The notes under the pieces were generated by a model. It did no database searches, was not told where the DNA came from, and was given only the letters and a program-made list of their open reading frames with translations. The translations under genes were made by a program, and so were the position numbers. This document shows positions 34,501 to 43,267 of a stretch of DNA of 64,000 bases, one piece after another; position 1 is the first letter of the stretch, and every line of letters begins with the position of its first letter. Where the stretch lies: contig JBAZXA010000001.1 of the NCBI GenBank assembly GCA_041660045.1, forward strand, positions 248,001 through 312,000. The letters run 5' to 3'. This DNA comes from WM-3-3 sp041660045. Its GTDB lineage: Bacteria; Pseudomonadota; Gammaproteobacteria; Methylococcales; Methylomonadaceae.

Positions 34501-37266
34501 CGCGCCTATGAATATTGGCATATCAAAGGCTTGGCCGTTGATCTGGTGATCCTTAATGAAAAATCATTATCTTATGTCGATCATCTACAGGATTTGCTAG
34601 AAGGCTTGGTACGCGAGAATACAAGCCTATCCTCGCGTCGTGATCAGGCCAACCTAGGCGCAATCTTTGTCATGCGCGCCGATAGGCTTGCTGTTGAAGA
34701 CCTGCGTTTGCTACAAACTGTCGCGCGCGCTGTGCTAGTCAGTAATAAGGGAACCTTAGCAGAACAACTGTTAAGGCGGCCAAAGCCCGCAGCAACGTTT
34801 ATTAAAGACAAAGCCGCACCGATTATGAATACCGAATCGCCACGGCTTACGGTACCAACGCTTGAGTTTTTCAATGGCTTGGGTGGGTTTGCCGAAAATG
34901 GGCGTGAATATGTGATTGTTCTCGATAACGGACAGTGGACACCGTCACCGTGGATTAATGTCATCGCTAATGCTGACTTCGGATTTATGGTCTCGGAAGC
35001 TGGTAGCGGATGCACGTGGGCAGGCAACAGTAAAGAAAACCAATTGACGCCCTGGTCGAACGACCAAACCAGCGATCCGCCAGGTGAAGTATTTTATTTA
35101 CGTGACGATGAGACTAATGAGGTGTGGACGCCAACTGCCTTACCAATTAGGGTTGACAATGCAAGTTATGTTATTCGCCATGGTCATGGCTATAGCCGTT
35201 TCGAACATGAGTCACATAATATTCATAGCGAACTTCTGCAATTTGTCAGCCCAGACGATCCCGTTAAAATTTCGTCTTTGACCTTGACCAATATGTCAGG
35301 ACAAGCTCGTCGTTTGACAGTGACAGCCTATGTGGAATGGGTTTTGGGGGTGGCACGCCCACTTACAGCACCGCACATCATCACGGAATTGGATCCTGAA
35401 ACCGGGGCATTGTTTGCTTATAATCCTTGGGATGTTGAATTTGGACATAGTATCGCCTTTGCTGACCTTGCTGGGCGGCAGTCCAGTTGGACCGCGAACC
35501 GGGCTGATTTTATTGGCCGTAACGGTAATCTCCAAGCACCAGCATGCCTGCAAACTAGTGAGGTTTTGAAATTCCGTGTAGGTGCGGGGCTAGATCCTTG
35601 TGCAGCCTTACAGACCGTGGTTCACTTAGAGCCTGGCGGCCACACCGAGATTATATTCTTGTTAGGCCAAGGCAAAGACCGTGCAGATGCAGTTAGGATA
35701 ATTCAGCAATATCGTGCTATTGAGACCTTAACAACGCTCTCTAAAGTGCAAGTTTCATGGTCACAAGTGCTAGCCAAAGTTCAAGTTAAAACGCCAGATC
35801 GTCAGCTCGACTTATTGTTAAACAGTTGGTTGCTATATCAAACCTTAAGTTGCCGCATGTGGGCAAGGGCCGGTTTTTATCAAGCTGGCGGCGCCTTTGG
35901 TTTTCGTGATCAACTTCAAGATAGCATGGCATTGGTGGTTGCCAGGCCCGATCTGACCCGTAAGCATTTATTATGTGCAGCCAGCCATCAGTTTATTGAA
36001 GGCGATGTCCAACATTGGTGGCATCCACCTTCAGGCCGAGGCGTACGGACACATTTTTCGGATGATCGTATCTGGCTACCGTATGCAGTATCGCATTATA
36101 TTCGGGTTAGCGGTGATACCAATGTGCTTAATGTGGTAGTGCCATTTCTTGAGGGGCCGTTGCTGGCGCCAAATCAAGAAGATGCTTATTTCGAACCTGT
36201 CCAGTCGATTCATCAAGGCTCTTTATACGAGCATTGTGCCCGCGCACTGGATTTAAGTTTGGATACGGGTGAACATGGTTTACCGTTTATCGGTAGTGGC
36301 GACTGGAATGATGGCATGAACAGGGTTGGTCACGAAGGCAAAGGCGAAAGTGTTTGGCTGGCATGGTTTTTAATTACCGTGCTCCCTGAGTTTGCTGAAG
36401 TGGCTCTGGCCCAGGGCGATAGGTCACGGGCCATTCGCTGGCGTAGCCATGTTGATCAACTTAAAGTCGCCGTAGAGACGGCTGGATGGGATGGTGCTTG
36501 GTATCGCCGCGCTTATTTCGATGACGGTACGCCGCTGGGTTCTGCAGCCAGTGCCGAGTGCCGTATTGATTCAATTGCCCAAAGTTGGGCAATTATATCC
36601 GCAGCTGCAGATCCTGATCGCGGGTTACAGGCGATGAATTCGGTGCGCGAATATCTTGTCAGATATGGTGATGACCTAGTTTTATTGTTTACACCACCTT
36701 TTAATAAAACGGGTAATGATCCGGGCTATATAAAAAGTTACCCGCCAGGCGTACGAGAAAATGGCGGACAGTACACCCATGCCGCAATTTGGTCTGTTAT
36801 CGCCTATGCCATGCAAGGTGACGGTGAGCAAGCCGTTGAACTTTTACGTATGTTAAATCCAATCAACCGTACCACTAGCCGCACGGGCATTTATGCTTAC
36901 AAAGTGGAACCTTATGTGCTGGCTGCAGATATTTATGCTGAACCACCGCATACCAGGCGTGGTGGGTGGACATGGTATACCGGCGCGGCCGGTTGGTATT
37001 ACCGTGCCGGAATCGAACATGTCTTAGGTTTAAAATTACAGGCTGGCAGCTTGTATTTTAACCCGTGTATTCCCAGAGCATGGGGACATTACAGTATGGC
37101 TTACCAGCATCTAAATTCGCTTTATCAAATTACGGTAGAAAACCCAAACGGCGTTACACAAGGTATCGTATTAATTGCGCTGGATGGGCATAAACAGCAA
37201 AGCACGGAGAGTATTCTCTTATTAGATGATGGGCAGTCGCATCAGGTCAGGGTGATTATGGGGTAA
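28549..37266 (+). CDS. ndvB: Cyclic beta-1,2-glucan synthase-like giant enzyme (GT84-GH94, NdvB/ChvB type)
   Basis: The 2905-residue inner-membrane enzyme would build cyclic beta-1,2-glucans from UDP-glucose; these are periplasmic osmoprotectants and interaction factors. In order: N-terminal region to about 400; membrane helices near 405-465; GT84 glycosyltransferase domain with the metal-binding VTLDADTKLP (Asp near 623) and EHRWTRGDWQ near 770; further membrane helices about 805-1000; glucoamylase-like domain with RCYMAHHQGMSL near 1550; two carbohydrate-binding beta-regions from about 1650; and a C-terminal GH94 phosphorylase domain with GSGDWNDGMNRVG near 2580 that sets ring size in known family members. 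Length equals the family's. GGAG lies before ATG 28549. The product is inferred from the family; related GT84 proteins may make other glucans. Confidence 0.93.
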   Translation: MVKRHEQRRYSRIDSPGGDDTPIRFELFSTERLEQHAVSLAKAQIISNNKEGRKLIPRVRENSRVLLAAYKSVIKLVRENRSITPAAEWLLDNFHVLEEQISGIHVDLPESYYKELPKLAEGVLAGYPRVYGIAWALIAHTDSRFAPDLLKHFVQAYQSIENLTLGELWAIPITLRILLVENLRRLSIRILHSQTGRRLADEFVDQYEQISAQIDKSEQLFPVAVLPTENMRQAYAVQIHLRLHDPHPGSAISLEFLNEWLKEQDLSLDDIVHREHADQIADNQTVRHIITSLRAISTFEWPQFVEDVSVVDACLQTDESYAAMDFLTRDRYRHAIEDLARRSTYSEIAIAEKVIEKIQDQTPISPKLEQQEPGFYLIGPGRYGFERELRYKPTFRQKILRANVAHAGLAYMGSLSLLTLLLLALPISASINAGLSVSQLLLLGLFLIFPASDIAVSLVNRFIIGGLPPRRLPRLDLKEGLPESLSTFVVVPTLFVNVDSVIDQVNQMEIRYLANPDTNISFALLSDWTDADQESMPDDMLLLITASGAVRALNSKYGKQHFYLFHRQRLWNPGEGKWMGWERKRGKLHEFNRLLRGATDTSFLPLEGKPALAPCGVKYVVTLDADTKLPMGTIVQLVGVAAHKLNQPIFDPVSQCVVKGYGILQPRVTATLPLREERSIFHQIFAGVTGTDSYSSSASELYQDLFGLGTYSGKGLYHVDTFEAALSLRVPDNTQLSHDLFESVFARCALVSDIEFFDEFPSHTEVAASREHRWTRGDWQLLPWILGIRGKGMPVIGRWKMLDNLRRSLSAPGAFIAFIFIFAIPNTPQTILLGFVLTAVAMPVILAIISTLTMPVKDKLTGTYIRSVSKNILWASVNSAIALIFLAQHAWLMIDAIFSTLIRLFITKRQLLKWVTALQAKGDSSHALKNLIKPLGISSIVVVSSAAIVLICNPANIAVAIPFLLLWWLAPLLARTLSLPPRRDVAESLQAKDCERLRLISRRIWRFFTTFVTVEEHFLPPDNFQEDPQPVIAHRSSPTNFGLYLLSVVAARDFGWLGIMDTLDRLEATLKTLNTLPRLHGHFYNWYDTRDLHLLAPSYISTVDSGNLAGHLLTLSQACQAMLKQPIPLTLALVGLHDTQQLFMATLNKSIEDRNFQTVTLKELRQKGIKLGKVLLSRPSSLTEWSHLWKNLSRSGKNIEDLARTYALELNAVDNNEILEWATLLSHDIESHIRDINTLMPWLHFNSDNKAKHDLDIQQSLQQFCLEKLNLEMPLAEFSTCYQACLADIQSASVHKIPANEWAELSTLLGNAKLNVDNFSDKLKSLAAQFDSLFLDMDFSFLYDTSRHMFSLGYQVSEGKLDPSFYDLLASEARLSSFVAIAKRDVPAEHWFHLGRRVIRAARGTVLLSWSGSMFEYLMPSLVMYTPRYSLLDQTCRLVVKRQIEYGKECGVPWGVSESAFNVRDLQFTYQYSAFGVPGLGMKRGLGEELVIAPYATALAAMYLPHAAVENFADLEKIGALGRYGFYEALDYTPIRLAEGQKFSLVRCYMAHHQGMSLVALSNVVHDGAMRHRFHQSPMIQSADLLLHERIPTGSDTINIPLLEELSDIKEIVQPAVRRLPSPTALVPSTHLLSNGRYSVMITAAGSGYSLWHKQAVTRWREDATKDAWGSYIYLRDVDSGKVWSAGYQPTVAAPEQYEAVFAEDLVRITRTDNLIVSALEIVVSPEDDAEIRHLSLTNNGTRTREIEITSYAEIVLAPLSADIAHPAFSNLFIQTEYLHQVRGLIAHRRQRSTHDPMVWAAHIIADGRIGDRIQYETDRARFLGRGQTLRKPIAVMDGRPLSNTVGAVLDPIFSLRTRVVIPAGGTERVTFTTLAADSREAIVNAADKYHNSAIFERISSMAWTHAHVQLHHLRTKPDEAQLFQELANHLIFTDPTLRASGKLMQLNNQNVTGLWRHGISGDRPIVLLSIKEPEDRAIVEQLLRAYEYWHIKGLAVDLVILNEKSLSYVDHLQDLLEGLVRENTSLSSRRDQANLGAIFVMRADRLAVEDLRLLQTVARAVLVSNKGTLAEQLLRRPKPAATFIKDKAAPIMNTESPRLTVPTLEFFNGLGGFAENGREYVIVLDNGQWTPSPWINVIANADFGFMVSEAGSGCTWAGNSKENQLTPWSNDQTSDPPGEVFYLRDDETNEVWTPTALPIRVDNASYVIRHGHGYSRFEHESHNIHSELLQFVSPDDPVKISSLTLTNMSGQARRLTVTAYVEWVLGVARPLTAPHIITELDPETGALFAYNPWDVEFGHSIAFADLAGRQSSWTANRADFIGRNGNLQAPACLQTSEVLKFRVGAGLDPCAALQTVVHLEPGGHTEIIFLLGQGKDRADAVRIIQQYRAIETLTTLSKVQVSWSQVLAKVQVKTPDRQLDLLLNSWLLYQTLSCRMWARAGFYQAGGAFGFRDQLQDSMALVVARPDLTRKHLLCAASHQFIEGDVQHWWHPPSGRGVRTHFSDDRIWLPYAVSHYIRVSGDTNVLNVVVPFLEGPLLAPNQEDAYFEPVQSIHQGSLYEHCARALDLSLDTGEHGLPFIGSGDWNDGMNRVGHEGKGESVWLAWFLITVLPEFAEVALAQGDRSRAIRWRSHVDQLKVAVETAGWDGAWYRRAYFDDGTPLGSAASAECRIDSIAQSWAIISAAADPDRGLQAMNSVREYLVRYGDDLVLLFTPPFNKTGNDPGYIKSYPPGVRENGGQYTHAAIWSVIAYAMQGDGEQAVELLRMLNPINRTTSRTGIYAYKVEPYVLAADIYAEPPHTRRGGWTWYTGAAGWYYRAGIEHVLGLKLQAGSLYFNPCIPRAWGHYSMAYQHLNSLYQITVENPNGVTQGIVLIALDGHKQQSTESILLLDDGQSHQVRVIMG

Positions 37267-37667
37267 TGCCGCCCGTTTATGAGTTTAAGCCTTGATTTAA
37301 CTGGGTTAATAAAAAGTGTTTACGCAAGGTTATAGCGACTTAGCCGCCATATTAAGACACGATCAGCTTATGCCAGATAGCCGCTGATTATTGGGATACA
37401 TTTGTATAGGCCATGGCAAGCAATGCAAAGACCTAGAGGTCAGCGAGATATTATGCGTTAATTAACGGTAGGCTTAGGGGTTAAGCCCAACCAAACCGGT
37501 GACGTGTACAGATAGGGTAAATTTCGTGGTAAAAAAGTAAGTTAGCAGTCATATTGCAGATTTGTGGTAGAGTCCATAGAAAATCTTAAGGTATTAATGG
37601 GCCGAAAACTGTATTAATCCCAAACGAGTTTAAGTATCTTTTTTCCTGCGGCTATAAGGTTAATATT
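37267..37667. other. Non-coding spacer, about 400 nt
   Basis: Between the glucan synthase and the transglutaminase-like gene. A short hairpin (GGCTTA / TAAGCC, loop GGGGT) near 37470-37487 has no T-run. No gene was seen. Confidence 0.4.
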
Positions 37668-38510
37668 ATGACAATCATACAAGTAGGCTGTGACTTAAGA
37701 TATACGGTTTTAAACACCACAAGTTTTCTATTTAACGTGGCAGCAGCGCGTACTGACCACCAGACTATCCATGAAGAATTATTGCAGTTAAACCCTAATA
37801 TACCATTTGACACTTGCAGCCTTGGTAGTGAAGCCATTCAAGTTTACCGACTGACGGTTGCGCCTTGTGAGCTACAGCTACAATATCGGTCAGTTGTGGA
37901 ATTATGTCCTGAAATGTTTAACACTTCAGGGATTATCGAAATTGACTACTCGCAATTACCTATAGATGTATTACCGTATCTTAATCCTAGCCGTTATTGT
38001 GAATCAGATCGGTTAAGCCACTTTGCCCTGCGCATGTTTGGCAATGTTGAGCCGGGGTTTTCCAGGGTCACCGCGATATGCGATTGGATTAATAACAACT
38101 TGGATTATGAATCAGGCAGTACCGGCGAAACGACCAGTGCCTGTGATGTATTGATCCAACGTGTTGGTGTTTGCCGGGATTATGCACATCTTGCTATTGC
38201 TTTATGTCGCGCACTGTGTATACCCGCCCGTTATATTTCCGGATATGCTGTTGACTTACAGCCACCAGATTTCCATGGTTTTTTTGAAGCTTACCTAGGC
38301 TCCCGTTGGTATTTGTTCGATGCTACGCGCATGGCGCCGATTGAAGGGTTTGTGCGTATCGGCACAGGTCGTGATGCCGCAGATGCATCATTTGCCACCA
38401 TCATTGGGGAGGCTACGCTGACTTATATGGCAGTCAGGGCGGAACAAACAGCAGCTAACCCTAGCGGCAACCAATCTGTGCCACAAGCGGCGGTATCGAC
38501 AACTAACTAA
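37668..38510 (+). CDS. Transglutaminase-like cysteine peptidase-fold protein
   Basis: The 280-residue protein has an N-terminal beta-rich domain (Bact_transglu_N type, residues 1-110) and a C-terminal transglutaminase-like domain. The catalytic triad is visible: Cys169 in GVCRDYAHLA, His203 in DFHGFFEAYL and Asp218 in LFDATR. There is no signal peptide, so it is cytoplasmic. Family members act as peptidases or amide-bond enzymes with mostly unknown substrates. It follows the glucan synthase in the same direction but 400 nt away, so operon membership is doubtful. ATG 37668 is the start. Confidence 0.87.
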   Translation: MTIIQVGCDLRYTVLNTTSFLFNVAAARTDHQTIHEELLQLNPNIPFDTCSLGSEAIQVYRLTVAPCELQLQYRSVVELCPEMFNTSGIIEIDYSQLPIDVLPYLNPSRYCESDRLSHFALRMFGNVEPGFSRVTAICDWINNNLDYESGSTGETTSACDVLIQRVGVCRDYAHLAIALCRALCIPARYISGYAVDLQPPDFHGFFEAYLGSRWYLFDATRMAPIEGFVRIGTGRDAADASFATIIGEATLTYMAVRAEQTAANPSGNQSVPQAAVSTTN

Positions 38511-38671
38511 ATTTTCGCGGTAGATGATTTTTACATCTAGTAAGTTAAGCGATTGCTCCTGTGTGGGGTTAAAAACGGGGCTAGAATATTGGCATTAATA
38601 CCCGACTATCCGGTTGACCGTTTGCGTATAGCTTGGTGGTATAGCCGAGTTGTTATTTGCCATGAATTTAC

Positions 38672-39511
38672 TTAGGCTTGCGTTGTTGGGAGCATCGTTG
38701 CTGTGACATCCCTACCTATGCCGCGAAATCCAGTAAAGCGGCCGGAGGCGTCGAATATAGGCTCTCCGCTGACCATCAAATATTGGCGTGTGCCATCCTG
38801 TTTGGTGCGGCTATAGACATAATCCAGAAACGGCCGTCTGGCCGCTAAATTTGCATCCAGTATTTCCCGTTCCGCTTGATGCCAATTTTCGTTTTGGTTT
38901 TCGCCTACCATTTCCAGTGTGTCGTTAAGCTTGAGACCTAACATTTCCTGTACTGGCCCGTAAATCATCGTGAAATGGCCTTTGCTGTCTTGTTCCCAGT
39001 ACCAGTCAGATGAGAGCTCAGTCAGCCGGCGAAAGCGTGCTTCGCTCTCCCTTAGTTCAGCAGTCCGTAGCTGTACGGTCTGCTCTAATTCCTGATTGTA
39101 ATTTTCGAGTTTTTTATATAGCAGACGTACTTCTAGCATGTTATATATACGGGTTTTCACTTCGATTAAATCAAAAGGCTTACTGACAAAATCTTTTGCG
39201 CCGGCTGCTAGTGCCCGCAGTTTATGGCTAGGCTGAGCCGTAATCACCAATATTGGAAGATAGTCATCAGTTGTGCTTTGTTTCAGGTTCTCCATGACCT
39301 GAAACCCATCCATGCCAGGCATTTGCAAGTCTAAAAGAATAAGCTCGTAAGGTTTTTTTTGGTACATTTCCTTGACGGCAAATGGGTCGTTGGTTGATGC
39401 AATATTCGTATAGCCGGCATCAGTCAGCATCTCCCACAGTAGCAGCACATTGGATTGTTGATCATCAACAATTAGGATGCTGGCGTTTAGAATATGTTGC
39501 TCATTAATCAT
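38672..39511 (-). CDS. Receiver-coiled coil-PAS protein
   Basis: The 279-residue cytoplasmic signalling protein has an N-terminal receiver domain (from SILIVDDQQSN), with the phospho-acceptor in LILLDLQMPG at residue 61 of this start and the Lys of FVSKPFD. A short coiled coil (LLYKKLENYNQELEQTVQL) leads to a PAS domain with a PAC-type end (RPFLDYVYSRTKQDG). There is no output domain such as GGDEF or HTH, so it probably acts through protein contacts. I chose ATG 39511 (MINEQHILNAS), which has AGGG 8 nt upstream; a TTG at 39538 is less likely. It overlaps the hybrid kinase gene by 8 nt, so the two are co-translated. Confidence 0.85.
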   Translation of the reverse strand: MINEQHILNASILIVDDQQSNVLLLWEMLTDAGYTNIASTNDPFAVKEMYQKKPYELILLDLQMPGMDGFQVMENLKQSTTDDYLPILVITAQPSHKLRALAAGAKDFVSKPFDLIEVKTRIYNMLEVRLLYKKLENYNQELEQTVQLRTAELRESEARFRRLTELSSDWYWEQDSKGHFTMIYGPVQEMLGLKLNDTLEMVGENQNENWHQAEREILDANLAARRPFLDYVYSRTKQDGTRQYLMVSGEPIFDASGRFTGFRGIGRDVTATMLPTTQA

Positions 39512-42425
39512 TGTTTTGCCCTGTTTCAATGTTATCAATAGCTGTTGTTTGAGAAAACCTTAGTGCATCGTCCAGGGCAGACATAAGCTCATCTACTTTG
39601 ATGGGTTTGGTGAGATAACGGAAAAATCCAGCGTTAAGGCCCTTCTCGATGCCGCGCGGCACAGCATTGGCACTTAAGGCGATAATCGGGATATGTTTTG
39701 TTGCCGGGTCTTCATTTAGGATTTTAAGGGCGCTGATACCACTGATGCCAGGTAAGTTAACATCCATTAAGATCACATCCGGAAGATGGGCAAGGGCAAG
39801 CGCAATGCCCAGATTACCATCGCGGACACTTAGCATTTTTAGCTTTGGATGCTCAGCTAAGATCTGTTCGACTAGCAACAAATTTGCGGGATTGTCTTCG
39901 ACATAAAGCAATGTATGTATTGCTGATTTATTTTGTATTTGAGATTCAAACGCATCGGTAGGTTTTGGCTTGTTAACAGCGACTTGTGTAGCTGTAGCAA
40001 GCTTCAATTCAATCCAGAACTCGGTGCCAACACCAACATGACTTTCAACGCCAATGCGACCGCCCATTAATTCAACCAGTTGTTTAGTGACTATAAGGCC
40101 AATACCTGTGCCTTCCTCATTACCTGATTCTTGGCCAAGGCGATTGAAAGGCTGAAATAGCTGTGCCAGTTTTTCTGGCGATAAACCGGCACCGTTGTCT
40201 TTTATGCTAATCCGTATGTATTCCGGTGTACTAATACGGCACTGGACTTCGACTCGGCCTTGTACGCAGTTGTATTTGACTGCATTAGACAGCAAGTTGA
40301 TCAGAATTTGTTTAAGCCGCATGCGATCGGCATGGACATGCCAAGTGTTTTCAAATGGTATAAAGACTAGCTTGATATCTCGCTGCTGGGCTTGCGGCTC
40401 CATCATGGCCTGGCATTCTTGCATTACATCAATAAGCAGTAAGGGTTCTTGCGATAAGGATAATTTTCCGGACTCTATCAAAGCCAGATCGAGAATTTCG
40501 TTAATTAAGGTCAGCAAATACCAGCCACCTTTAATAATCTGATCTAGCCTAAGCATCTGGGTAGAGGTTGGCGCGGGTGAGCCTGACGCCAATAATTGGG
40601 CAAAACCTAAAATGGCGTTCAACGGCGTGCGAAGCTCATGGCTCATACTGGAAAGAAAATCCGATTTAGCCAGATTGGCTTTTTCCGCCACTGACTTGGC
40701 TTTAACCAGCTCGGTGTTCTTGTCTTGTAATACCTGGTCCAGACGATAGCGTTCAGTGACATCACGGGCAGCAGCGAAGACACCCTGCAGAATTTTTTCG
40801 CCATCAAAAAATGGCGTGGCATTGTATGACACCACAGTTTTTTTGCCATCTTGGGCACACACGATAAGTTCGTAGTTGGTTATTTTTTTTTCGTCCAGAA
40901 CGCGGTCAATGCCTGCTTGGGCTCGACCTGGGTCAGTAAAGTATATTTTAAATGAGGTACCGATTAGTTCTTCCCGTTTGTATCCTGTTAAGGTTTCCAT
41001 TTGTTGGTTGACATCGGTGATTATCCCAGATAAATCGGTCGTCATCAGTGCATCAATATTAGATTCAAATAAAGAGCGCGTATAAACCTGTAAATCGCGC
41101 AGGCGCTGGTTAAGTTGCTGCTGGTTAGCTTCAATCTGTTTGCGTGCCGATATATTGCGTAAAATCCCAGTAAAGTAACGTTGGCCGCCGATGCTCATGC
41201 CACTAACCGATATTTCCAACGGAAACCTACTAGCATCTTTACGAAGACCCAACACTTCTCCCCTAAAACTAATAGCCTGCTCAGTGTTAAAGTAATTTTC
41301 AAGTGAATTAATACCAGTCCCCGGTATAAGTTCGGGTATTAGTAAACTGAGGTTTTGTCCGATAAGTTCAGATTCATCATAACCAAACATTTGTTCTGTC
41401 GCCGGATTAATCGCCTCGATGATGCTCCCTTCTGAACGCATAGTGATAATGCCATCGACCACCGTATTAAGAATGGTTTGGATGAGCTCGGCACTATCGC
41501 TCAAGGCTTGCTTTCTTGTATTTTCTTCCGTGATATCCCGAAATACCAATACAGCGCCGATCACTTGCCCATCGCGGTTGCATATGGGGGTGCAACTGTC
41601 TGCAATATCGAAGGCCTTGCCATCACGGGCTGTCAAAACCGTATGATGGGCTAAAACTTGTATGGTGCCATGCGCTAAGGCATCCATGATTGGTATGGTG
41701 GCTGGTTGGCGGTTTTGTTTGTTAATAATGTGAAATACGTCTTCTATCCGTCGACCTATGGCTTCGGCTTGCGTCCAGCCGGTAAGATGCGCCGCGCAGG
41801 GATTAAGGAATGTAATTATAGCTTTGATGTCGGTAGCTATCACTGCATCACCTATCGAATTTAGGGTGACTGCAAGTTTTTCCTCACTGAGTTGTAGCGC
41901 GATATTAGATTGCTGTAGCTGCTTGTAGGTTTCTGCTTGAGTTTTAAGTAAACTTTGCTGTTCGGCTTTTGCTTGGTTGCGGGAACTATTATCTGCCCCT
42001 ATAAACTGATAACCGATAAGTTTTCCGTTCGCATCGCATAGCGTAGAAATTGACACTAATGCTGGAATTCGGCTGCCATTCTCATGGATATACGTTAGTG
42101 TATGAATATCCTCAAGCCCACGTGACGCTTTAAATACTAGGGTGTCAAAACCTGACACGAGGGATATACCGAACTCCACGCCTAAAGAATTGGTAAGTAT
42201 CAGAATATCTGATGGATCGAACAATTCAACCAGGGAGATTTTATTGAGGACTTGTACAGACGTGTAACCCAGCATGCGTTCAGCACCAATATTGTATATT
42301 TGGATTACCCCATCTAGATCAGTGGCGATGCACGCTAAGTTTGAGCTATTAAGCGCCGCGTATGCTAAGGCGCCGGTTTTATGCAGGCTATCTTGGCAAT
42401 TAACTTCACCATTCTCCTGCGACAT
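39504..42425 (-). CDS. Hybrid sensor histidine kinase with four PAS domains and C-terminal receiver
   Basis: The 973-residue kinase has no membrane helices, so it senses a cytoplasmic signal. PAS domains lie at roughly residues 15-145, 185-300, 310-425 and 445-565. The HisKA phospho-acceptor is His596 in SHELRTPLNAILGF. The ATPase domain has the N-box ILINLLSNAVKYN and G-boxes KDNGAGLSPE and EEGTGIGLIVTKQLVELMGG. The C-terminal receiver has Asp888 in LMDVNLPGISG. ATG 42425 (MSQENGEVN) is preferred to TTG 42434. It is translated together with the receiver-PAS gene that overlaps its end. A Crp-type regulator lies just upstream on the same strand. Confidence 0.93.
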   Translation of the reverse strand: MSQENGEVNCQDSLHKTGALAYAALNSSNLACIATDLDGVIQIYNIGAERMLGYTSVQVLNKISLVELFDPSDILILTNSLGVEFGISLVSGFDTLVFKASRGLEDIHTLTYIHENGSRIPALVSISTLCDANGKLIGYQFIGADNSSRNQAKAEQQSLLKTQAETYKQLQQSNIALQLSEEKLAVTLNSIGDAVIATDIKAIITFLNPCAAHLTGWTQAEAIGRRIEDVFHIINKQNRQPATIPIMDALAHGTIQVLAHHTVLTARDGKAFDIADSCTPICNRDGQVIGAVLVFRDITEENTRKQALSDSAELIQTILNTVVDGIITMRSEGSIIEAINPATEQMFGYDESELIGQNLSLLIPELIPGTGINSLENYFNTEQAISFRGEVLGLRKDASRFPLEISVSGMSIGGQRYFTGILRNISARKQIEANQQQLNQRLRDLQVYTRSLFESNIDALMTTDLSGIITDVNQQMETLTGYKREELIGTSFKIYFTDPGRAQAGIDRVLDEKKITNYELIVCAQDGKKTVVSYNATPFFDGEKILQGVFAAARDVTERYRLDQVLQDKNTELVKAKSVAEKANLAKSDFLSSMSHELRTPLNAILGFAQLLASGSPAPTSTQMLRLDQIIKGGWYLLTLINEILDLALIESGKLSLSQEPLLLIDVMQECQAMMEPQAQQRDIKLVFIPFENTWHVHADRMRLKQILINLLSNAVKYNCVQGRVEVQCRISTPEYIRISIKDNGAGLSPEKLAQLFQPFNRLGQESGNEEGTGIGLIVTKQLVELMGGRIGVESHVGVGTEFWIELKLATATQVAVNKPKPTDAFESQIQNKSAIHTLLYVEDNPANLLLVEQILAEHPKLKMLSVRDGNLGIALALAHLPDVILMDVNLPGISGISALKILNEDPATKHIPIIALSANAVPRGIEKGLNAGFFRYLTKPIKVDELMSALDDALRFSQTTAIDNIETGQNND

Positions 42426-42541
42426 AAGTGTCAAAGTCGCAAGGTGGAGTCAAAAAAAGTGATAATTATTCTTGGCATATAAACATTATATTTTCTAGAT
42501 GATATATTAAGCTGGCATTGCCAGTTATTAAAATCCCTATG

Positions 42542-43267
42542 CTAACTATCTTCATTGAGTAACCTATGGTATTCGTTCTTGACTACTTTGTAGCATTCAC
42601 ACGCTTTAGATTCCAGCCCAAAACGATCAAGCACGGAAATATGCCCTCGTCGATAACTGATAAAACCGGCCCGTTTCAAATTTCCGGCGGCTTCGGTAAT
42701 ACCTTCGCGGCGGACGCCGATCATATTGGCAATTAACTCTTGCGTTAATGTCAATTCATTTGAAGGCAATCTATCTAAAGTAAACAATAGCCAACGACAT
42801 AGTTGCTGTTCAATTGAGTGATGCCTATTGCAGACCCCAGTTTGGGAAATTTGTGTGATTAATGCCTGTGTATATCGGAGCATTAATTGCATCATAGTAC
42901 CTGCTCGGCCAAATTCCTCCTTCATCTGTTGCTCTTTAAGCCGATAAGCCAGACCTGCCGTATTAACAGTGGCTAAGCTTGGTGTGGAATTGCCACCCAT
43001 GAAGACTGAAATGCCTAGGACACCATCATTGCCAACACCCGCAATTTCGGAGCAGGCGCCATTCTCCATGATATAGTTTAGTGACACGATAGCGGTCGTT
43101 GGAAAATACACATAGGGCAATACCGCCCCTGATTCATAGATGACTTCACCTAAGGGCATCATGATCAGTTCCAAATGGGGGAAAAGCCGCTCAACTATTT
43201 CCCTGGGCAAGGCGGCAAGTAGATGGTTTTCAATAGGGCTGTGCCCGGCCGATCTATCGACCACCAT
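42542..43267 (-). CDS. Crp/Fnr-family transcriptional regulator
   Basis: The 241-residue protein has an N-terminal cyclic-nucleotide-binding fold (about 20-140, MPLGEVIYESGAVLPYVYFP) and a C-terminal Crp-type HTH (about 165-225, LTLTQELIANMIGVRREGITEAAGNLKRAGFISYRRG). There is no cysteine cluster for an FeS centre and the cAMP-contacting residues look degenerate, so the ligand is unknown. ATG 43267 has GGAGG 4 nt upstream, better than GTG 43270. It probably regulates its own neighbourhood, including the kinase genes downstream on the same strand after 116 nt. Confidence 0.88.
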   Translation of the reverse strand: MVVDRSAGHSPIENHLLAALPREIVERLFPHLELIMMPLGEVIYESGAVLPYVYFPTTAIVSLNYIMENGACSEIAGVGNDGVLGISVFMGGNSTPSLATVNTAGLAYRLKEQQMKEEFGRAGTMMQLMLRYTQALITQISQTGVCNRHHSIEQQLCRWLLFTLDRLPSNELTLTQELIANMIGVRREGITEAAGNLKRAGFISYRRGHISVLDRFGLESKACECYKVVKNEYHRLLNEDS

